A DNA stretch of 64,000 nucleotides from positions 1 to 64,000 of the forward strand of contig CAIQPR010000050.1 in NCBI GenBank assembly GCA_903873775.1, in the 5' to 3' direction. The notes under the pieces are model-generated. The model made no database searches and was not told where the DNA came from. It worked only from the letters and a program-made list of their open reading frames with translations. The translations under genes were made by a program, and so were the position numbers. Shown here piece after piece: positions 50,200-59,330 of the stretch. Numbering within the stretch: the stretch's first letter is position 1; every line of letters begins with the position of its first letter. This DNA comes from an uncultured Actinomycetes bacterium (GTDB taxonomy: Bacteria > Actinomycetota > Acidimicrobiia > Acidimicrobiales > RAAP-2).

Positions 50200-51843
50200 G
50201 TGAAGCAAACCTTGTTGGCACCGCCACTGTCGTCGGCGGTGGATCCGTCGGGTGAACAGTTTCAAAAGAACCGCCGCGACATGCTGGAACAACTAGCTGT
50301 TGTCGATGAACTGCTGGACCAAGCCGAGGCCGGCGGCGGTGAGAAGGCGATGGCGCGCATGCGCTCGCGCAACAAGATGCCCGTGCGGGAGCGCATCGCC
50401 GCGGTGATCGACCCGGACAGCCCCTTCCTCGAAATCAGCGCCCTCGCTGCCTACGACTCCGACTACGCCCTGGGTGGAGGGATGGTGGTGGGCATTGGCG
50501 TGATTGCGGGAACTGAATGCGTCATCATGGCGAACGATCCGACGGTTCTTGGTGGTGCGCTGACGGCGTACTCGGGCAAGAAGTGGATGCGGGCCCTCGA
50601 GATCGCTCGCGATAATCGAATTCCCTACGTCAGTTTCGTCGAATCCGCGGGAGCCGACTTGCGCGTTCAGGGGGGTGGGGGATCTCAGCGTCGCAGTCAG
50701 ACCAGCCACTTTGCCGAGAGCGGGCGCTTCTTTTACGACTTGATCGAACTCTCCAAGGAGCGCGTTCCGACCGTCTGTGTGGTCTTCGGATCGTCAACCG
50801 CCGGTGGCGCATATCAGCCGGGATTGTCGGACTACAACATCGTCGTCAAGGACCAGTCCAAGGTGTTTCTCGCTGGACCACCTCTCGTCAAGATGGCGAC
50901 GGGCGAAGAATCGGACGACGAAACCCTGGGTGGCGCGCAAATGCACGCTGAGATTTCGGGCTTGGGCGATTATTTCGCTGAGGACGAGATGGACGCGATT
51001 CGTATGTGTCGAGAAGTCGTCTCGCACCTCAATTGGAGGAAGGCGGGGCCGGAGCCCAGTCTTCGACCAGATGCGCCCCAGTACGACGCCGAGGAATTGC
51101 TCGGACTCGTCAGTCGGGATCTTCGGTCGCCGGTTGACGTGCGCGACGTGATCGCACGCGTCGTCGACGGATCGAGATTTGAAGAATTCAAGCCTCGCTA
51201 CGGCTCGACCATCGTGTGCGGATGGGCGTCGATCCACGGGTATCCGGTCGGCATTTTGGGTAATAACGGTGTGATTTATCCGAAGGCGGCGGAAAAGGCC
51301 GCACACTTCATCCAATTGTGCAATCAGATCGACGTGCCTCTCGTGTTTCTCCAGAACATCACGGGGTACATGGTGGGCAAGGATTTCGAGGCCGACGGCA
51401 TCATCAAGAAGGGTTCGCAGATGCTGAACGCGGTGACGAACTCCACCGTTCCGCATCTCACCGTCATTATCGGTTCGTCCTATGGGGCGGGCACCTACGG
51501 CATGTCCGGTCGCGCCTTCGGCAATCGATTCACCTTCCTGTGGCCCACCGCCAAGATCGCCGTCATGGGACCCAAGCAGATTGCAGGCGTGATGTCCCAA
51601 GTCCGCCGGGGACAGGCGGAGCGTCAGGGCCTGCCATTTGACGAAGAAGAGGATCGCAAGATCGTCGAAATGGTGGAAGACGCGCAGGAGAAGGGCTCCT
51701 TAGCCCTCGTCGCGACGGGCGCCATTAGCGACGACGGCATCATTGACCCTCGTGATACCCGCACCGTCTTGGGCATGTGTCTGTCGGTTGTGCGGACCAA
51801 ACCGATTCGGGGCGCAGAAGGATACGGGGTGTTCCGCCTATGA
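50200..51843 (+). CDS. Acyl-CoA carboxylase beta (carboxyltransferase) subunit
   Basis: A 547-residue carboxyltransferase that moves CO2 from biotin to an acyl-CoA. RMRSRNKMPVRERIA, the CoA-side FVESAGADL, GSSTAGGAYQPGLSDY and the C-terminal SSYGAGTYGMSGRAF and KIAVMGPKQIAGVM blocks fit the methylcrotonyl/geranyl-CoA type more than propionyl-CoA. It is followed with an ATGA overlap by the biotin subunit and then by an AtuA-like gene, which favours a geranyl- or isoprenoid-CoA-like branched substrate. Confidence 0.92.
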   Translation: MKQTLLAPPLSSAVDPSGEQFQKNRRDMLEQLAVVDELLDQAEAGGGEKAMARMRSRNKMPVRERIAAVIDPDSPFLEISALAAYDSDYALGGGMVVGIGVIAGTECVIMANDPTVLGGALTAYSGKKWMRALEIARDNRIPYVSFVESAGADLRVQGGGGSQRRSQTSHFAESGRFFYDLIELSKERVPTVCVVFGSSTAGGAYQPGLSDYNIVVKDQSKVFLAGPPLVKMATGEESDDETLGGAQMHAEISGLGDYFAEDEMDAIRMCREVVSHLNWRKAGPEPSLRPDAPQYDAEELLGLVSRDLRSPVDVRDVIARVVDGSRFEEFKPRYGSTIVCGWASIHGYPVGILGNNGVIYPKAAEKAAHFIQLCNQIDVPLVFLQNITGYMVGKDFEADGIIKKGSQMLNAVTNSTVPHLTVIIGSSYGAGTYGMSGRAFGNRFTFLWPTAKIAVMGPKQIAGVMSQVRRGQAERQGLPFDEEEDRKIVEMVEDAQEKGSLALVATGAISDDGIIDPRDTRTVLGMCLSVVRTKPIRGAEGYGVFRL

Positions 51844-53780
51844 CCTTTGACACACTTCTCATTGCCAATCGCGGCGAAATAGCACGCCGCATCATCCGCA
51901 CTGCACGGGCCATGGGCCTCCGCACGGTCGCGGTCTATGTCGACGCCGACGCGACTGCGCCGTACGTGACGGAGGCCGACCTTGCGGTGCACCTGGAGAC
52001 GGGGTACCTTGACGGTGCCGCCATCATTGACGCCGCGCGCCGAGCGTACGCCGGTGCCATCCATCCGGGGTACGGGTTCTTGTCGGAGAATGCCACATTC
52101 GCCGCTGACGTTGCGGCGGCGGGCCTCATCTTCATTGGTCCGTCCGTGGACGTACTTGCTCAGATGGGCGACAAGATTCGCGCAAAGGAGCTTGCCCGGT
52201 CGGCGGGCGTTCCCGTCTTGCCGTCGTCGGAGGATCCCGAGCGCGCCGATGAGGTGGGCTTTCCCCTCATGGTGAAGGCATCCGCCGGTGGTGGCGGAAA
52301 GGGTATGCGCGTCGTTGAGACGGCGGCCGATTTGGCCGACGCCGTGGCCGCCGCTCGCCGTGAGGCCGCCAGCGGCTTCGGGGATGACCGCGTGTTTCTC
52401 GAGCGGTACGTCGCGGCCTCGCGCCATATTGAGATCCAGGTGCTCGGCGACCAACACGGCGCCCTCGTCCACCTGGGCGAGCGTGAGTGCTCTATTCAGC
52501 GTCGCCACCAAAAGTTGGTGGAGGAGTCGCCGTCTCCCGTTGTTGACGTAGAGCTTCGTGAACGTATGGGCACCGCCGCACTAGCCCTCGCTCGTTCCAT
52601 GGGCTACTACTCCACGGGAACCGTTGAGTTTCTGGTCGACGACGCGACGAAGGAGTTCTTCTTTCTCGAAGTGAATACCCGTCTTCAGGTCGAACATCCG
52701 GTCACCGAAGAAGTGACGGGTATCGATCTCGTTCGCGAGCAGATTCGCATCGCACGCGGCGAACACCTCACCGTTTCTCAAGAGGACGTCATGGTCCTCG
52801 GACACGCCATTGAAGTGCGACTGTGCGCCGAAGACGCCGTGGCCGGCTTTCTTCCGGCCACCGGCACCATCGCCGCATTCGAGACGCCTCACGCGCCCTC
52901 CGTGCGCTGGGAAACGGGAGTGCAGGCGGGGTCGGTGGTGTCGGTGTCCTTTGACCCGATGTTGGCCAAAGTCATCGCGTACGCCCGAACGAGAACGGAA
53001 GCGGCCAGCGTCCTCGCACGGGCCCTCGAAGGACTTCATCTGGGTGGTGTGACAACAAATCGAGATTTTCTCGTGTCGACACTGCGCCATCCCGCGTTCC
53101 TCGCTGGCGACACGACGACGGCGTTCATTGAGCGTCACGCGCCCGCCCGCGTCGTCGAGATCGACGACGACGAGCGTCAGTGGCTGGACGCGGCCGTGGC
53201 TCTCTGGGTGCAGGCGGAGAATCGTCGCGAAGCCGCCGTACTCGCCGAGTTGCCGTCGGGTTGGCGAAACGCGCGGCTGCCCGATGAGTCACTCACAGTC
53301 ACGCGTGGCGGAGACACGGTCGCCCTGCGCTACCGGAGTCGTCGCGATGGTTCATTCCTTGTTGACGGACGTCACGAAGCAGTCGTGTTCGAGTGCACCC
53401 CCACGTTGATTGACGTGTCTCTTGCCGGTCGTCGCGCGTGCCGGCGGGTGACCCGTGTTGGCGACCGGGTTTTTCTGCAGTCTGATCGCAGCACGGTCGA
53501 GTACGTCCTCGAACCGCGATTCACCGTGCCCGGACGCGAGGAGCGTGCGGGGGGTCTTCACGCCCCGATGCCCGGCGTCGTCCTTGATGTTCGAGTCGAA
53601 GTCGGCCAGGTCGTAACCAAGGGAGCGACACTCGTGGTCCTCGAGGCCATGAAGATGGAGCACCACATCACCGCGCCGCGCGATGGCGTGGTCACCGACG
53701 TCTACGTGACGGCCGGACAACAGGTAGAAAACGGCGCCACACTGCTGGGGTTCGATGACGGCGGCGAGGGTGACGCATGA
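51840..53780 (+). CDS. Acyl-CoA carboxylase alpha subunit (biotin carboxylase and BCCP)
   Basis: A 646-residue protein: biotin carboxylase at 1-450 (IANRGEIARRI, ATP-grasp KASAGGGGKGMRVV, HIEIQVLGDQHG, EVNTRLQVEHPVTE), a middle linker domain, and a C-terminal biotinyl domain with LEAMKMEHHI (biotin Lys about 605). It carboxylates its biotin with bicarbonate and ATP and feeds the beta subunit. ATG 51840 overlaps the beta stop; the in-frame extension to 51777 lies inside the beta gene and was rejected. Confidence 0.95.
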   Translation: MTFDTLLIANRGEIARRIIRTARAMGLRTVAVYVDADATAPYVTEADLAVHLETGYLDGAAIIDAARRAYAGAIHPGYGFLSENATFAADVAAAGLIFIGPSVDVLAQMGDKIRAKELARSAGVPVLPSSEDPERADEVGFPLMVKASAGGGGKGMRVVETAADLADAVAAARREAASGFGDDRVFLERYVAASRHIEIQVLGDQHGALVHLGERECSIQRRHQKLVEESPSPVVDVELRERMGTAALALARSMGYYSTGTVEFLVDDATKEFFFLEVNTRLQVEHPVTEEVTGIDLVREQIRIARGEHLTVSQEDVMVLGHAIEVRLCAEDAVAGFLPATGTIAAFETPHAPSVRWETGVQAGSVVSVSFDPMLAKVIAYARTRTEAASVLARALEGLHLGGVTTNRDFLVSTLRHPAFLAGDTTTAFIERHAPARVVEIDDDERQWLDAAVALWVQAENRREAAVLAELPSGWRNARLPDESLTVTRGGDTVALRYRSRRDGSFLVDGRHEAVVFECTPTLIDVSLAGRRACRRVTRVGDRVFLQSDRSTVEYVLEPRFTVPGREERAGGLHAPMPGVVLDVRVEVGQVVTKGATLVVLEAMKMEHHITAPRDGVVTDVYVTAGQQVENGATLLGFDDGGEGDA

Positions 53781-55546
53781 GTGAGCCCCTACGTGTAGCC
53801 AATTGTTCGGGGTTCTATGGGGATCGTCTCTCGGCGGCGAGAGAGATGGTGGAGGGCGGACCCATAGACGTCCTCACTGGTGACTGGCTCGCCGAGTTGA
53901 CGATGTTGATCCTTGCGCGGACGCAACTCAAGCATCCCTCGGGCGGGTACGCGAGAAGTTTTGTGACCCAAATGGAACAAGTGATGGGGACATGCCTCGA
54001 CCGCGGCGTGAAGGTTGTGGCGAATGCGGGCGGACTCAATCCTGCGAGTTGTGCCGAAGCTGTCGCGGAGGTGGCGGACCGCTTGGGCTTGGCCCCACGC
54101 ATCATGTACGTGGACGGCGACAACCTCTTGGACCGCGTGCGTGACTTACAGGGGTCGGGTGCGGGCCTTCGTCATTTTGAAACCGGCGATCTTCTCGATC
54201 CAAACGACAACTTCCTCACGGCAAATGCGTATCTGGGCTGTTTCGGGATTGTCGAAGCGCTGTCGAAGGGTGCTGACATCGTGATCACGGGACGGGTCAC
54301 GGACGCGGCAGTCGTGTGCGGTCCCGCGGCGTGGCATCACGGATGGGGGCGCGACGATCTCGATCAACTCGCCGGCGCCGTTGTCGCGGGTCACGTCATC
54401 GAATGCGGCGCTCAGGCAACGGGGGGTAATTACTCCTTCTTTACCGAGATCCCCCACATGACGCACGTGGGATTTCCCTGGGCGGACATCGCGTCTGATG
54501 GCTCTTCAGTTATCGGAAAACATGAGGGGACGGACGGCCAAGTGTCCGTCGGGACGGTGACCTCACAGCTCCTGTACGAAATTTCCGGACCCCGCTACTT
54601 CGGTCCCGATGTGACCGCGCGTTTTGACACCCTCGAGGTCTCGCAGATTGCCCCCGATCGCGTCCGCATTTCCGGAGTCACGGGGGAGGCGCCACCGCCC
54701 ACGTTGAAGGTGGCGATGAACAAGATTGGCGGCTATCGCAAGGATCTCTCGATAGCGTTGACCGGGCTTGATATTGAGGAAAAGGCTCGTCTCGTGGAGC
54801 AAGCGTTTTGGGATGCGTGCCCATTTTCGCCCTCGGACTTTGACAGCGTCACGACACGTGTCTTGCGCACCGACAAAGTCGACCCCGCTACCAACGAAGA
54901 GGCCGTGGCGCTGTGGCGCATCACCCTGAAGGATCACGATGAGCGCAAGGTGGGGCGAGCGGTCGCCAACGCCGCCACCGAGATCGCGCTGGCGACGATT
55001 CCCGGATTCTTCGGCGTCGGAGGTTCCCCGTCGGCGGGCTCCGCGTTTGGGGTCTACGTGCCCGCGCTCGTCGATCGCGAGCTCGTCCCGCAGTACGTGC
55101 ACGATCTGCAGGGTGCGACGACGATGGTCGAGTCGGTGGTGCCGGTCTTCGGACCGACGGCTCAGCTGGATACTGTCGACGCCGCACCGCCGAGGTCGTG
55201 GGGCGCTACGCACAGAGTTCCCCTCGGTCGTGTCGTCGGTGCGCGATCGGGAGATAAAGGTGGGCACGCCAACGTAGGTGTGTTTGCGCGATCGGCCGCG
55301 GCCTATGAATGGCTGCGCTGTGAATTGACAACCGAACGCCTCCGCGAACTCCTTCCCGAAAGCGCGGAGAGGCCCATTGATCGCTACGAATTCCCGAATT
55401 TATGGTCGGTGAATTTTGTCCTGCACGATCTTCTTCAGGAAGGTGTCGCGGCCTCCACTCGTCAGGACGCGCAGGCCAAAGGATTGGGTGAGTGGCTCCG
55501 CGCTCGATTCGTCGACGTGCCGGTCGAAATTCTGGAGGCATCATGA
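53777..55546 (+). CDS. AtuA-like protein (DUF1446)
   Basis: A 589-residue protein of the acyclic terpene utilisation AtuA family. VANCSGFYGDRLSAAREMVEGGPIDVLTGDWLAE at the N-terminus, then VVANAGGLNP, the VITGRVTDAAV region and GARSGDKGGHANVGV near residue 490 are the conserved blocks. AtuA is required for citronellol/geraniol catabolism in Pseudomonas, but its reaction is not known. It lies inside the carboxylase operon with 4-base overlaps on both sides. Confidence 0.92.
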   Translation: MSEPLRVANCSGFYGDRLSAAREMVEGGPIDVLTGDWLAELTMLILARTQLKHPSGGYARSFVTQMEQVMGTCLDRGVKVVANAGGLNPASCAEAVAEVADRLGLAPRIMYVDGDNLLDRVRDLQGSGAGLRHFETGDLLDPNDNFLTANAYLGCFGIVEALSKGADIVITGRVTDAAVVCGPAAWHHGWGRDDLDQLAGAVVAGHVIECGAQATGGNYSFFTEIPHMTHVGFPWADIASDGSSVIGKHEGTDGQVSVGTVTSQLLYEISGPRYFGPDVTARFDTLEVSQIAPDRVRISGVTGEAPPPTLKVAMNKIGGYRKDLSIALTGLDIEEKARLVEQAFWDACPFSPSDFDSVTTRVLRTDKVDPATNEEAVALWRITLKDHDERKVGRAVANAATEIALATIPGFFGVGGSPSAGSAFGVYVPALVDRELVPQYVHDLQGATTMVESVVPVFGPTAQLDTVDAAPPRSWGATHRVPLGRVVGARSGDKGGHANVGVFARSAAAYEWLRCELTTERLRELLPESAERPIDRYEFPNLWSVNFVLHDLLQEGVAASTRQDAQAKGLGEWLRARFVDVPVEILEAS

Positions 55547-56334
55547 GCGATCTTCGTACTCTGTGTGCGGATCTGGCGGCCGAACATGAGGCCCTCGACG
55601 AGGTGGTCGAGTCCTTGAGCGATGAGCAGTGGCTCCTCGCCACGTCGAGTCCAGGGTGGGCGATTGTTGACCAGGTGGGACACCTGCGGTATTTCGACGG
55701 CTCCGCGGCGCTCGCGGTAAGCGACCCCGACGCCTTTCGGGCCTCCTTCGACGCCCTGGTGGCGGCCGCGGGAGGCGCGGGCATCGATGACTTCACGTTG
55801 GGGGACTTTCGTCGCGCGGGGGCCTCGGAGCGAGTGACATTGTGGCGCGAGAATCGGTCACGATTGTTGGCGGCAGCGAATTCTTTGACCGAAGGCCAAC
55901 GTGTTCCCTGGTACGGACCATCGATGGGGGCGGCGTCGTTCATCACCGCCCGCCTCATGGAAACTTGGGCGCACGGCCAAGACATCGTCGACGCGTTGGG
56001 GGTGTCGCGCGTCGCGACGGATCGACTGCGTCACATCGCGCAGTTGGGCGTCATTACGAGGGCGTGGTCGTATCGCGTGCGGGGCGAGGACGTTCCGGAG
56101 GGAGACGTGCGCGTGACGTTGCGGGCCCCGTCCGGGGCGGACTGGACGTGGGGGAGCGATTGCGCGGACGACGAGATCACCGGATCGGCCGAGGACTTCT
56201 GCTTGGTCGTCACGCAGCGTCGTCATGTCGACGACACTGATCTACAGGCGGGGGCGCTCGGGCGACACTGGCTCGAACGCGCGCAGGCTTTTGCGGGTGG
56301 TCCCACGACGGGTCCCGCACCACGGGGTCGCTGA
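55543..56334 (+). CDS. TIGR03084 family metal-binding protein (DinB/MDMPI superfamily)
   Basis: A 263-residue protein with an N-terminal four-helix bundle of the maleylpyruvate-isomerase-like type. Candidate metal-ligand histidines are in QVGHLRYFDG and ETWAHGQDIVDALG. These motifs match a subfamily that is regularly encoded next to AtuA-like genes in actinobacteria. Its function is unknown; thiol-dependent isomerisation or CoA-intermediate handling is possible. ATG 55543 follows GGAGG and overlaps the AtuA stop. Confidence 0.88.
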   Translation: MSDLRTLCADLAAEHEALDEVVESLSDEQWLLATSSPGWAIVDQVGHLRYFDGSAALAVSDPDAFRASFDALVAAAGGAGIDDFTLGDFRRAGASERVTLWRENRSRLLAAANSLTEGQRVPWYGPSMGAASFITARLMETWAHGQDIVDALGVSRVATDRLRHIAQLGVITRAWSYRVRGEDVPEGDVRVTLRAPSGADWTWGSDCADDEITGSAEDFCLVVTQRRHVDDTDLQAGALGRHWLERAQAFAGGPTTGPAPRGR

Positions 56335-57107
56335 TGTCGCTGGTGCGATCGTCCTACGCGAACGGCGTGATGACCATCACCTTGGCCGATCCCGAACGGC
56401 GCAACACCCTCAGCCAGGAACTCACTGCGGATCTGGCTGACGCGGTCGATGCGGCGGAATCGCGTGAGGACGTACGCGTAATTGTCGTGACCAATGACGG
56501 CACGACGTTTTGCGCCGGCGCCAATTTGAGCGATCGATCGTCAGGTGGGTCGCCTCGAGCTCCGGTGGACCCGATGGCTCTGTTCGGCCGTTTTCGACAC
56601 TCGCCGAAGCCCTTCGTCGGGCGTATCAACGGGCACTGCGTGGCCGGCGGAATGGGACTGGCGGCCGCTTTCGACATCTCGATCGCAGTGGACACCGCCA
56701 AATTCGGCTTCACCGAAGTGCGCGTCGGTGTTGCCCCAGCCATGATTTCCGTCCTCTGTCTGCCCAAAATGCGCGCCGCCGATGCGCGCGCCGCCTTCTT
56801 GAGAGGGCATCGATTCTCGGCTGCTGAGGCGGCGTCCATGGGCTTGATCAACACGGCGGTGTCGGCGGAGAACCTCGATGCGGCAGTGGATGAAGTAGTA
56901 GCAGACATCCTCGCGGGCGCTCCCGGTGCACTGGCGGCGGCGAAGATGCTCCTCGCGCGCGTACCCGGCATGTCGGAGTCGGAAGCCTTTGAGTGGACAG
57001 CGCAATTGTCGGCAGACCTATTTCGCGGCCCCGAAGCGCGCGAGGGCATCTCTGCGTTTCTCGAAAAGCGACCCGCATCGTGGATACCGACGTCGACAGA
57101 GGGTTGA
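56334..57107 (+). CDS. Enoyl-CoA hydratase/isomerase family protein
   Basis: A 257-residue crotonase. DPERRNTLSQEL, FCAGANLSDRS, the oxyanion-hole GHCVAGGMGLAAAFD and GFTEVRVGVAPAMIS are visible. The Glu in FTEVRVG is one catalytic acid; the place of the second is taken by APAMIS, as I recall for glutaconyl-CoA-type hydratases of the leucine and Atu pathways. It would hydrate the product of the carboxylase. Last gene of the operon; ATG 56334 overlaps the previous stop. Confidence 0.9.
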   Translation: MSLVRSSYANGVMTITLADPERRNTLSQELTADLADAVDAAESREDVRVIVVTNDGTTFCAGANLSDRSSGGSPRAPVDPMALFGRFRHSPKPFVGRINGHCVAGGMGLAAAFDISIAVDTAKFGFTEVRVGVAPAMISVLCLPKMRAADARAAFLRGHRFSAAEAASMGLINTAVSAENLDAAVDEVVADILAGAPGALAAAKMLLARVPGMSESEAFEWTAQLSADLFRGPEAREGISAFLEKRPASWIPTSTEG

Positions 57108-57131
57108 CAAGTGTGACGCCCCTCCGAGCGG

Positions 57132-57137
57132 TAGCCT
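57132..57137 (+). promoter_or_regulatory. -10-like TAGCCT before a small membrane-protein gene
   Basis: TAGCCT 39 bases before ATG 57177 would give a leader of about 33 nt containing a weak GGGAA ribosome site. Confidence 0.35.
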
Positions 57138-57176
57138 GTCCACTGGCACAGTGGTCGAGATGATGGGAACTGCAAG

Positions 57177-57335
57177 ATGGTGGAGGGCCTAATCGTCGCG
57201 TCGGCGGGCACTTTCGTGATTCTCAGCGCCTTGAGCGTCGTGCGACTCGTGGTTGAAAAGTCGTCGGAACGCCGACGCGCACATGAGATGCGCTCGGACG
57301 AGCCACTGGCGATGGCCAGCGACGGGGGTCTGTAG
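57177..57335 (+). CDS. 52-residue single-pass membrane protein
   Basis: A small gene filling most of the gap between the enoyl-CoA hydratase and the Nudix-like gene. The product starts MVEGLIVASAGTFVILSALS, continues with VVRLVV to complete one membrane helix, and has a charged C-terminal tail (EKSSERRRAHEMRSDEP). A TAGCCT element precedes it, codons are normal for the window and the length is right for actinobacterial small membrane proteins. I recognise no family; function unknown. Confidence 0.5.
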   Translation: MVEGLIVASAGTFVILSALSVVRLVVEKSSERRRAHEMRSDEPLAMASDGGL

Positions 57336-57344
57336 TCGCCGTGC

Positions 57345-57350
57345 CACGAT
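57345..57350 (+). promoter_or_regulatory. -10-like CACGAT, leaderless start
   Basis: CACGAT lies 6 bases before GTG 57357. It departs from the TANNNT rule at its first base, so confidence is lower. Confidence 0.35.
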
Positions 57351-57356
57351 GGACGT

Positions 57357-58457
57357 GTGGCCACGGACAAGACACGTATTGACGAGTGGCGACACACGCG
57401 ACACACGTTGCGAACGGATGCGGCGACTTTTCACGCACTTCGCCGTCTGTACGGTCTGACGGATCCTCGCACCTATCTCTTGTCTCGACCTGAATGGGAA
57501 CTCCCTCGGGCCATTCCCGTCGATGATCTCGTGGTGAACGTGCGGCCCCTGGAGGAAACACCCGCAGCGCGATACGTCGCTGCAGACGGGGTGCTTCCCC
57601 CTGATGCACTCCCGCAGGAGCGCTATAGCGACGTGGTGCAACGACTCGCCCCACCGACGCTGTTTCGAGACCAGCTCTGTTACCGCATGGTGGCTCTCTC
57701 GCGTGAGGGCGCAACGTGCCGTCTTGACGTGGGTGCTATGCGCTACTTCGAATTCTTCGATCAAGGCGAGGCCATGCGTCACGAACTTGCGGTCATTGGC
57801 GACGATATGACGCGAGCGCTCTTGCGCCGCTCTTTGGGAGATCTGACGAATCTTGAGAATCGTAAGGTCATTATCGGGGTGAGCGTGGTGACGTTGCGGG
57901 TCGAGTCGGACGGGCGCGCGACGTTCCTACTGCACCGGCGCGATCGATCGGCGGTGGCGACCGAACAGGACCAGTGGCACGTAGTTCCGTGCGGCGTGTT
58001 TCAGCCCACCAGCGAGGACACCAACGCGTGGTACCGCGACGCCGACCTCGGCGCTCTGATTGAACGTGAAATCGCCGAGGAGTTACTCGGGATGGACGAG
58101 CACAACGGCAATGCTGACCTGCTCAGAAAAGTGCACGCCGCACGTGACCAGGGTGGGTTGCGGCTGGTCGTGACCGGAATTGGTGTGAATCCCGTTTTGG
58201 GAAGCTGCGAAATTCTCTGTGCCGCCGTCTTTACCGCGCACGCGTTCGACGAGACCTTCGCCGACGTCGTCGCGACGACGGACGAAGGGACGCTGCTCGC
58301 GGCGCGACCGGGAGTGCGAGGTTTTGAATTTTCGGATGACGTGATTGAGGACGTCACCACCGCGCACCCCTTCGCGCCTTCCGGGGCGGCTGCGTTGTGG
58401 TCCGCGTGGCGGCATCGGGACGAACTCACAGCGGCGAACCCTACCGACGACTCGTAA
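57357..58457 (+). CDS. Protein with Nudix-like domain
   Basis: A 366-residue protein. The C-terminal half contains EREIAEELLGMDEHNG after GVFQP, resembling the Nudix box (REuxEE then LG), flanked by VIIGVSVVTLRVESDG and LVVTGIGVNPVLGSCEIL strands. The N-terminal 170 residues (helical; RLYGLTDPRTYLLSR, LCYRMVALSREG) match nothing I know. Such proteins may bind or cleave nucleoside-diphosphate-linked ligands. The box deviates (spacing from the Gly, no clear GxxxxxE), so catalysis is uncertain. Confidence 0.65.
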   Translation: MATDKTRIDEWRHTRHTLRTDAATFHALRRLYGLTDPRTYLLSRPEWELPRAIPVDDLVVNVRPLEETPAARYVAADGVLPPDALPQERYSDVVQRLAPPTLFRDQLCYRMVALSREGATCRLDVGAMRYFEFFDQGEAMRHELAVIGDDMTRALLRRSLGDLTNLENRKVIIGVSVVTLRVESDGRATFLLHRRDRSAVATEQDQWHVVPCGVFQPTSEDTNAWYRDADLGALIEREIAEELLGMDEHNGNADLLRKVHAARDQGGLRLVVTGIGVNPVLGSCEILCAAVFTAHAFDETFADVVATTDEGTLLAARPGVRGFEFSDDVIEDVTTAHPFAPSGAAALWSAWRHRDELTAANPTDDS

Positions 58458-58505
58458 CGGCACTACTCGGTAAGGTGGCGTGAGTAGTTGAGGAAGGGAG
58501 ACGTC

Positions 58506-59255
58506 GTGTCGACTGCGGTGGTGACGGGAGCGTCGAGTGGTCTTGGCAAGGAGATCGCGCGCCAATTACACGCACAGGGATACGACGTGACCATTGTCGC
58601 TCGATCCGAAGCCGCTCTTCAGGAGCTGGCGAGTGAGCTCACCCATGTACGCATTCTCGTGGCTGATCTGGCGACCCCCGACGGCATAGCGCTCGTGAGC
58701 GCCGAGGTGGGCAACACAGATCTGTTGGTCAACAACGCCGGTTTTGGTTCACTCGGGAATGTGGCGGACCTCGCGAGCGGCGAAATGGAGCGCATGATCG
58801 CGGTGAATTGTGTTGCTGTGACGACGCTGACCCGAGCGGCGTTGCCCGGCATGCTGGCTCGGGGACGCGGCGCCATTCTCAACGTTGCGTCCACGGCCGC
58901 GTTTCAGCCGGGACCCGGTATGGCGACGTACTACGCGAGCAAGGCGTACGTTTTGTCCTTCACGGAAGCGGTCGCCGAAGAGGTCCGCGGGACCGGAGTG
59001 AGCGTCACCGCGTTTTGCCCGGGCGCCTTCTCGTCGGGCTTCTTCGCGACTGCCCACGCAGAGTCGTCACGACTGGCGAAGTACGTCCCACTCCCGACAT
59101 CGTCAAAGATGGCGACAGCGGCGTTGGCGGCGGCGAAGGCGCGCAAAGTCGTGGCGATCCCTGGTGTGATGAATAAGTCCGGCACCTGGCTCGTACGTTT
59201 CATGCCGCGCATGATTGTGCGACGCGTCGTTAAATTCGTTCAAGCACAGGGCTAA
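58506..59255 (+). CDS. SDR family oxidoreductase
   Basis: A 249-residue classical short-chain dehydrogenase with TGASSGLGKEIA, DLLVNNAGFGS, the Ser in NVASTAA, YYASKAYVLSF and CPGAFSSGF. The pattern is close to DltE/YqjQ-like acyl or keto reductases, but the substrate is unknown. GTG 58506 follows AGGAAGGGAG by 5 bases; a TAAGGT element at 58471 gives a short leader. Confidence 0.88.
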   Translation: MSTAVVTGASSGLGKEIARQLHAQGYDVTIVARSEAALQELASELTHVRILVADLATPDGIALVSAEVGNTDLLVNNAGFGSLGNVADLASGEMERMIAVNCVAVTTLTRAALPGMLARGRGAILNVASTAAFQPGPGMATYYASKAYVLSFTEAVAEEVRGTGVSVTAFCPGAFSSGFFATAHAESSRLAKYVPLPTSSKMATAALAAAKARKVVAIPGVMNKSGTWLVRFMPRMIVRRVVKFVQAQG

Positions 59256-59314
59256 CGGGTCGCCGTCACGAGACGGTCACCAAGATGTCACAATTTGATT
59301 TCAGTGCGTCCCGG

Positions 59315-59320
59315 TAGATT
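59315..59320 (+). promoter_or_regulatory. -10 element TAGATT
   Basis: TAGATT lies 10 bases before GTG 59331 of the Ig-like/polytopic protein gene and decides that start over TTG 59295. Confidence 0.4.
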
Positions 59321-59330
59321 CTTGCGCACT

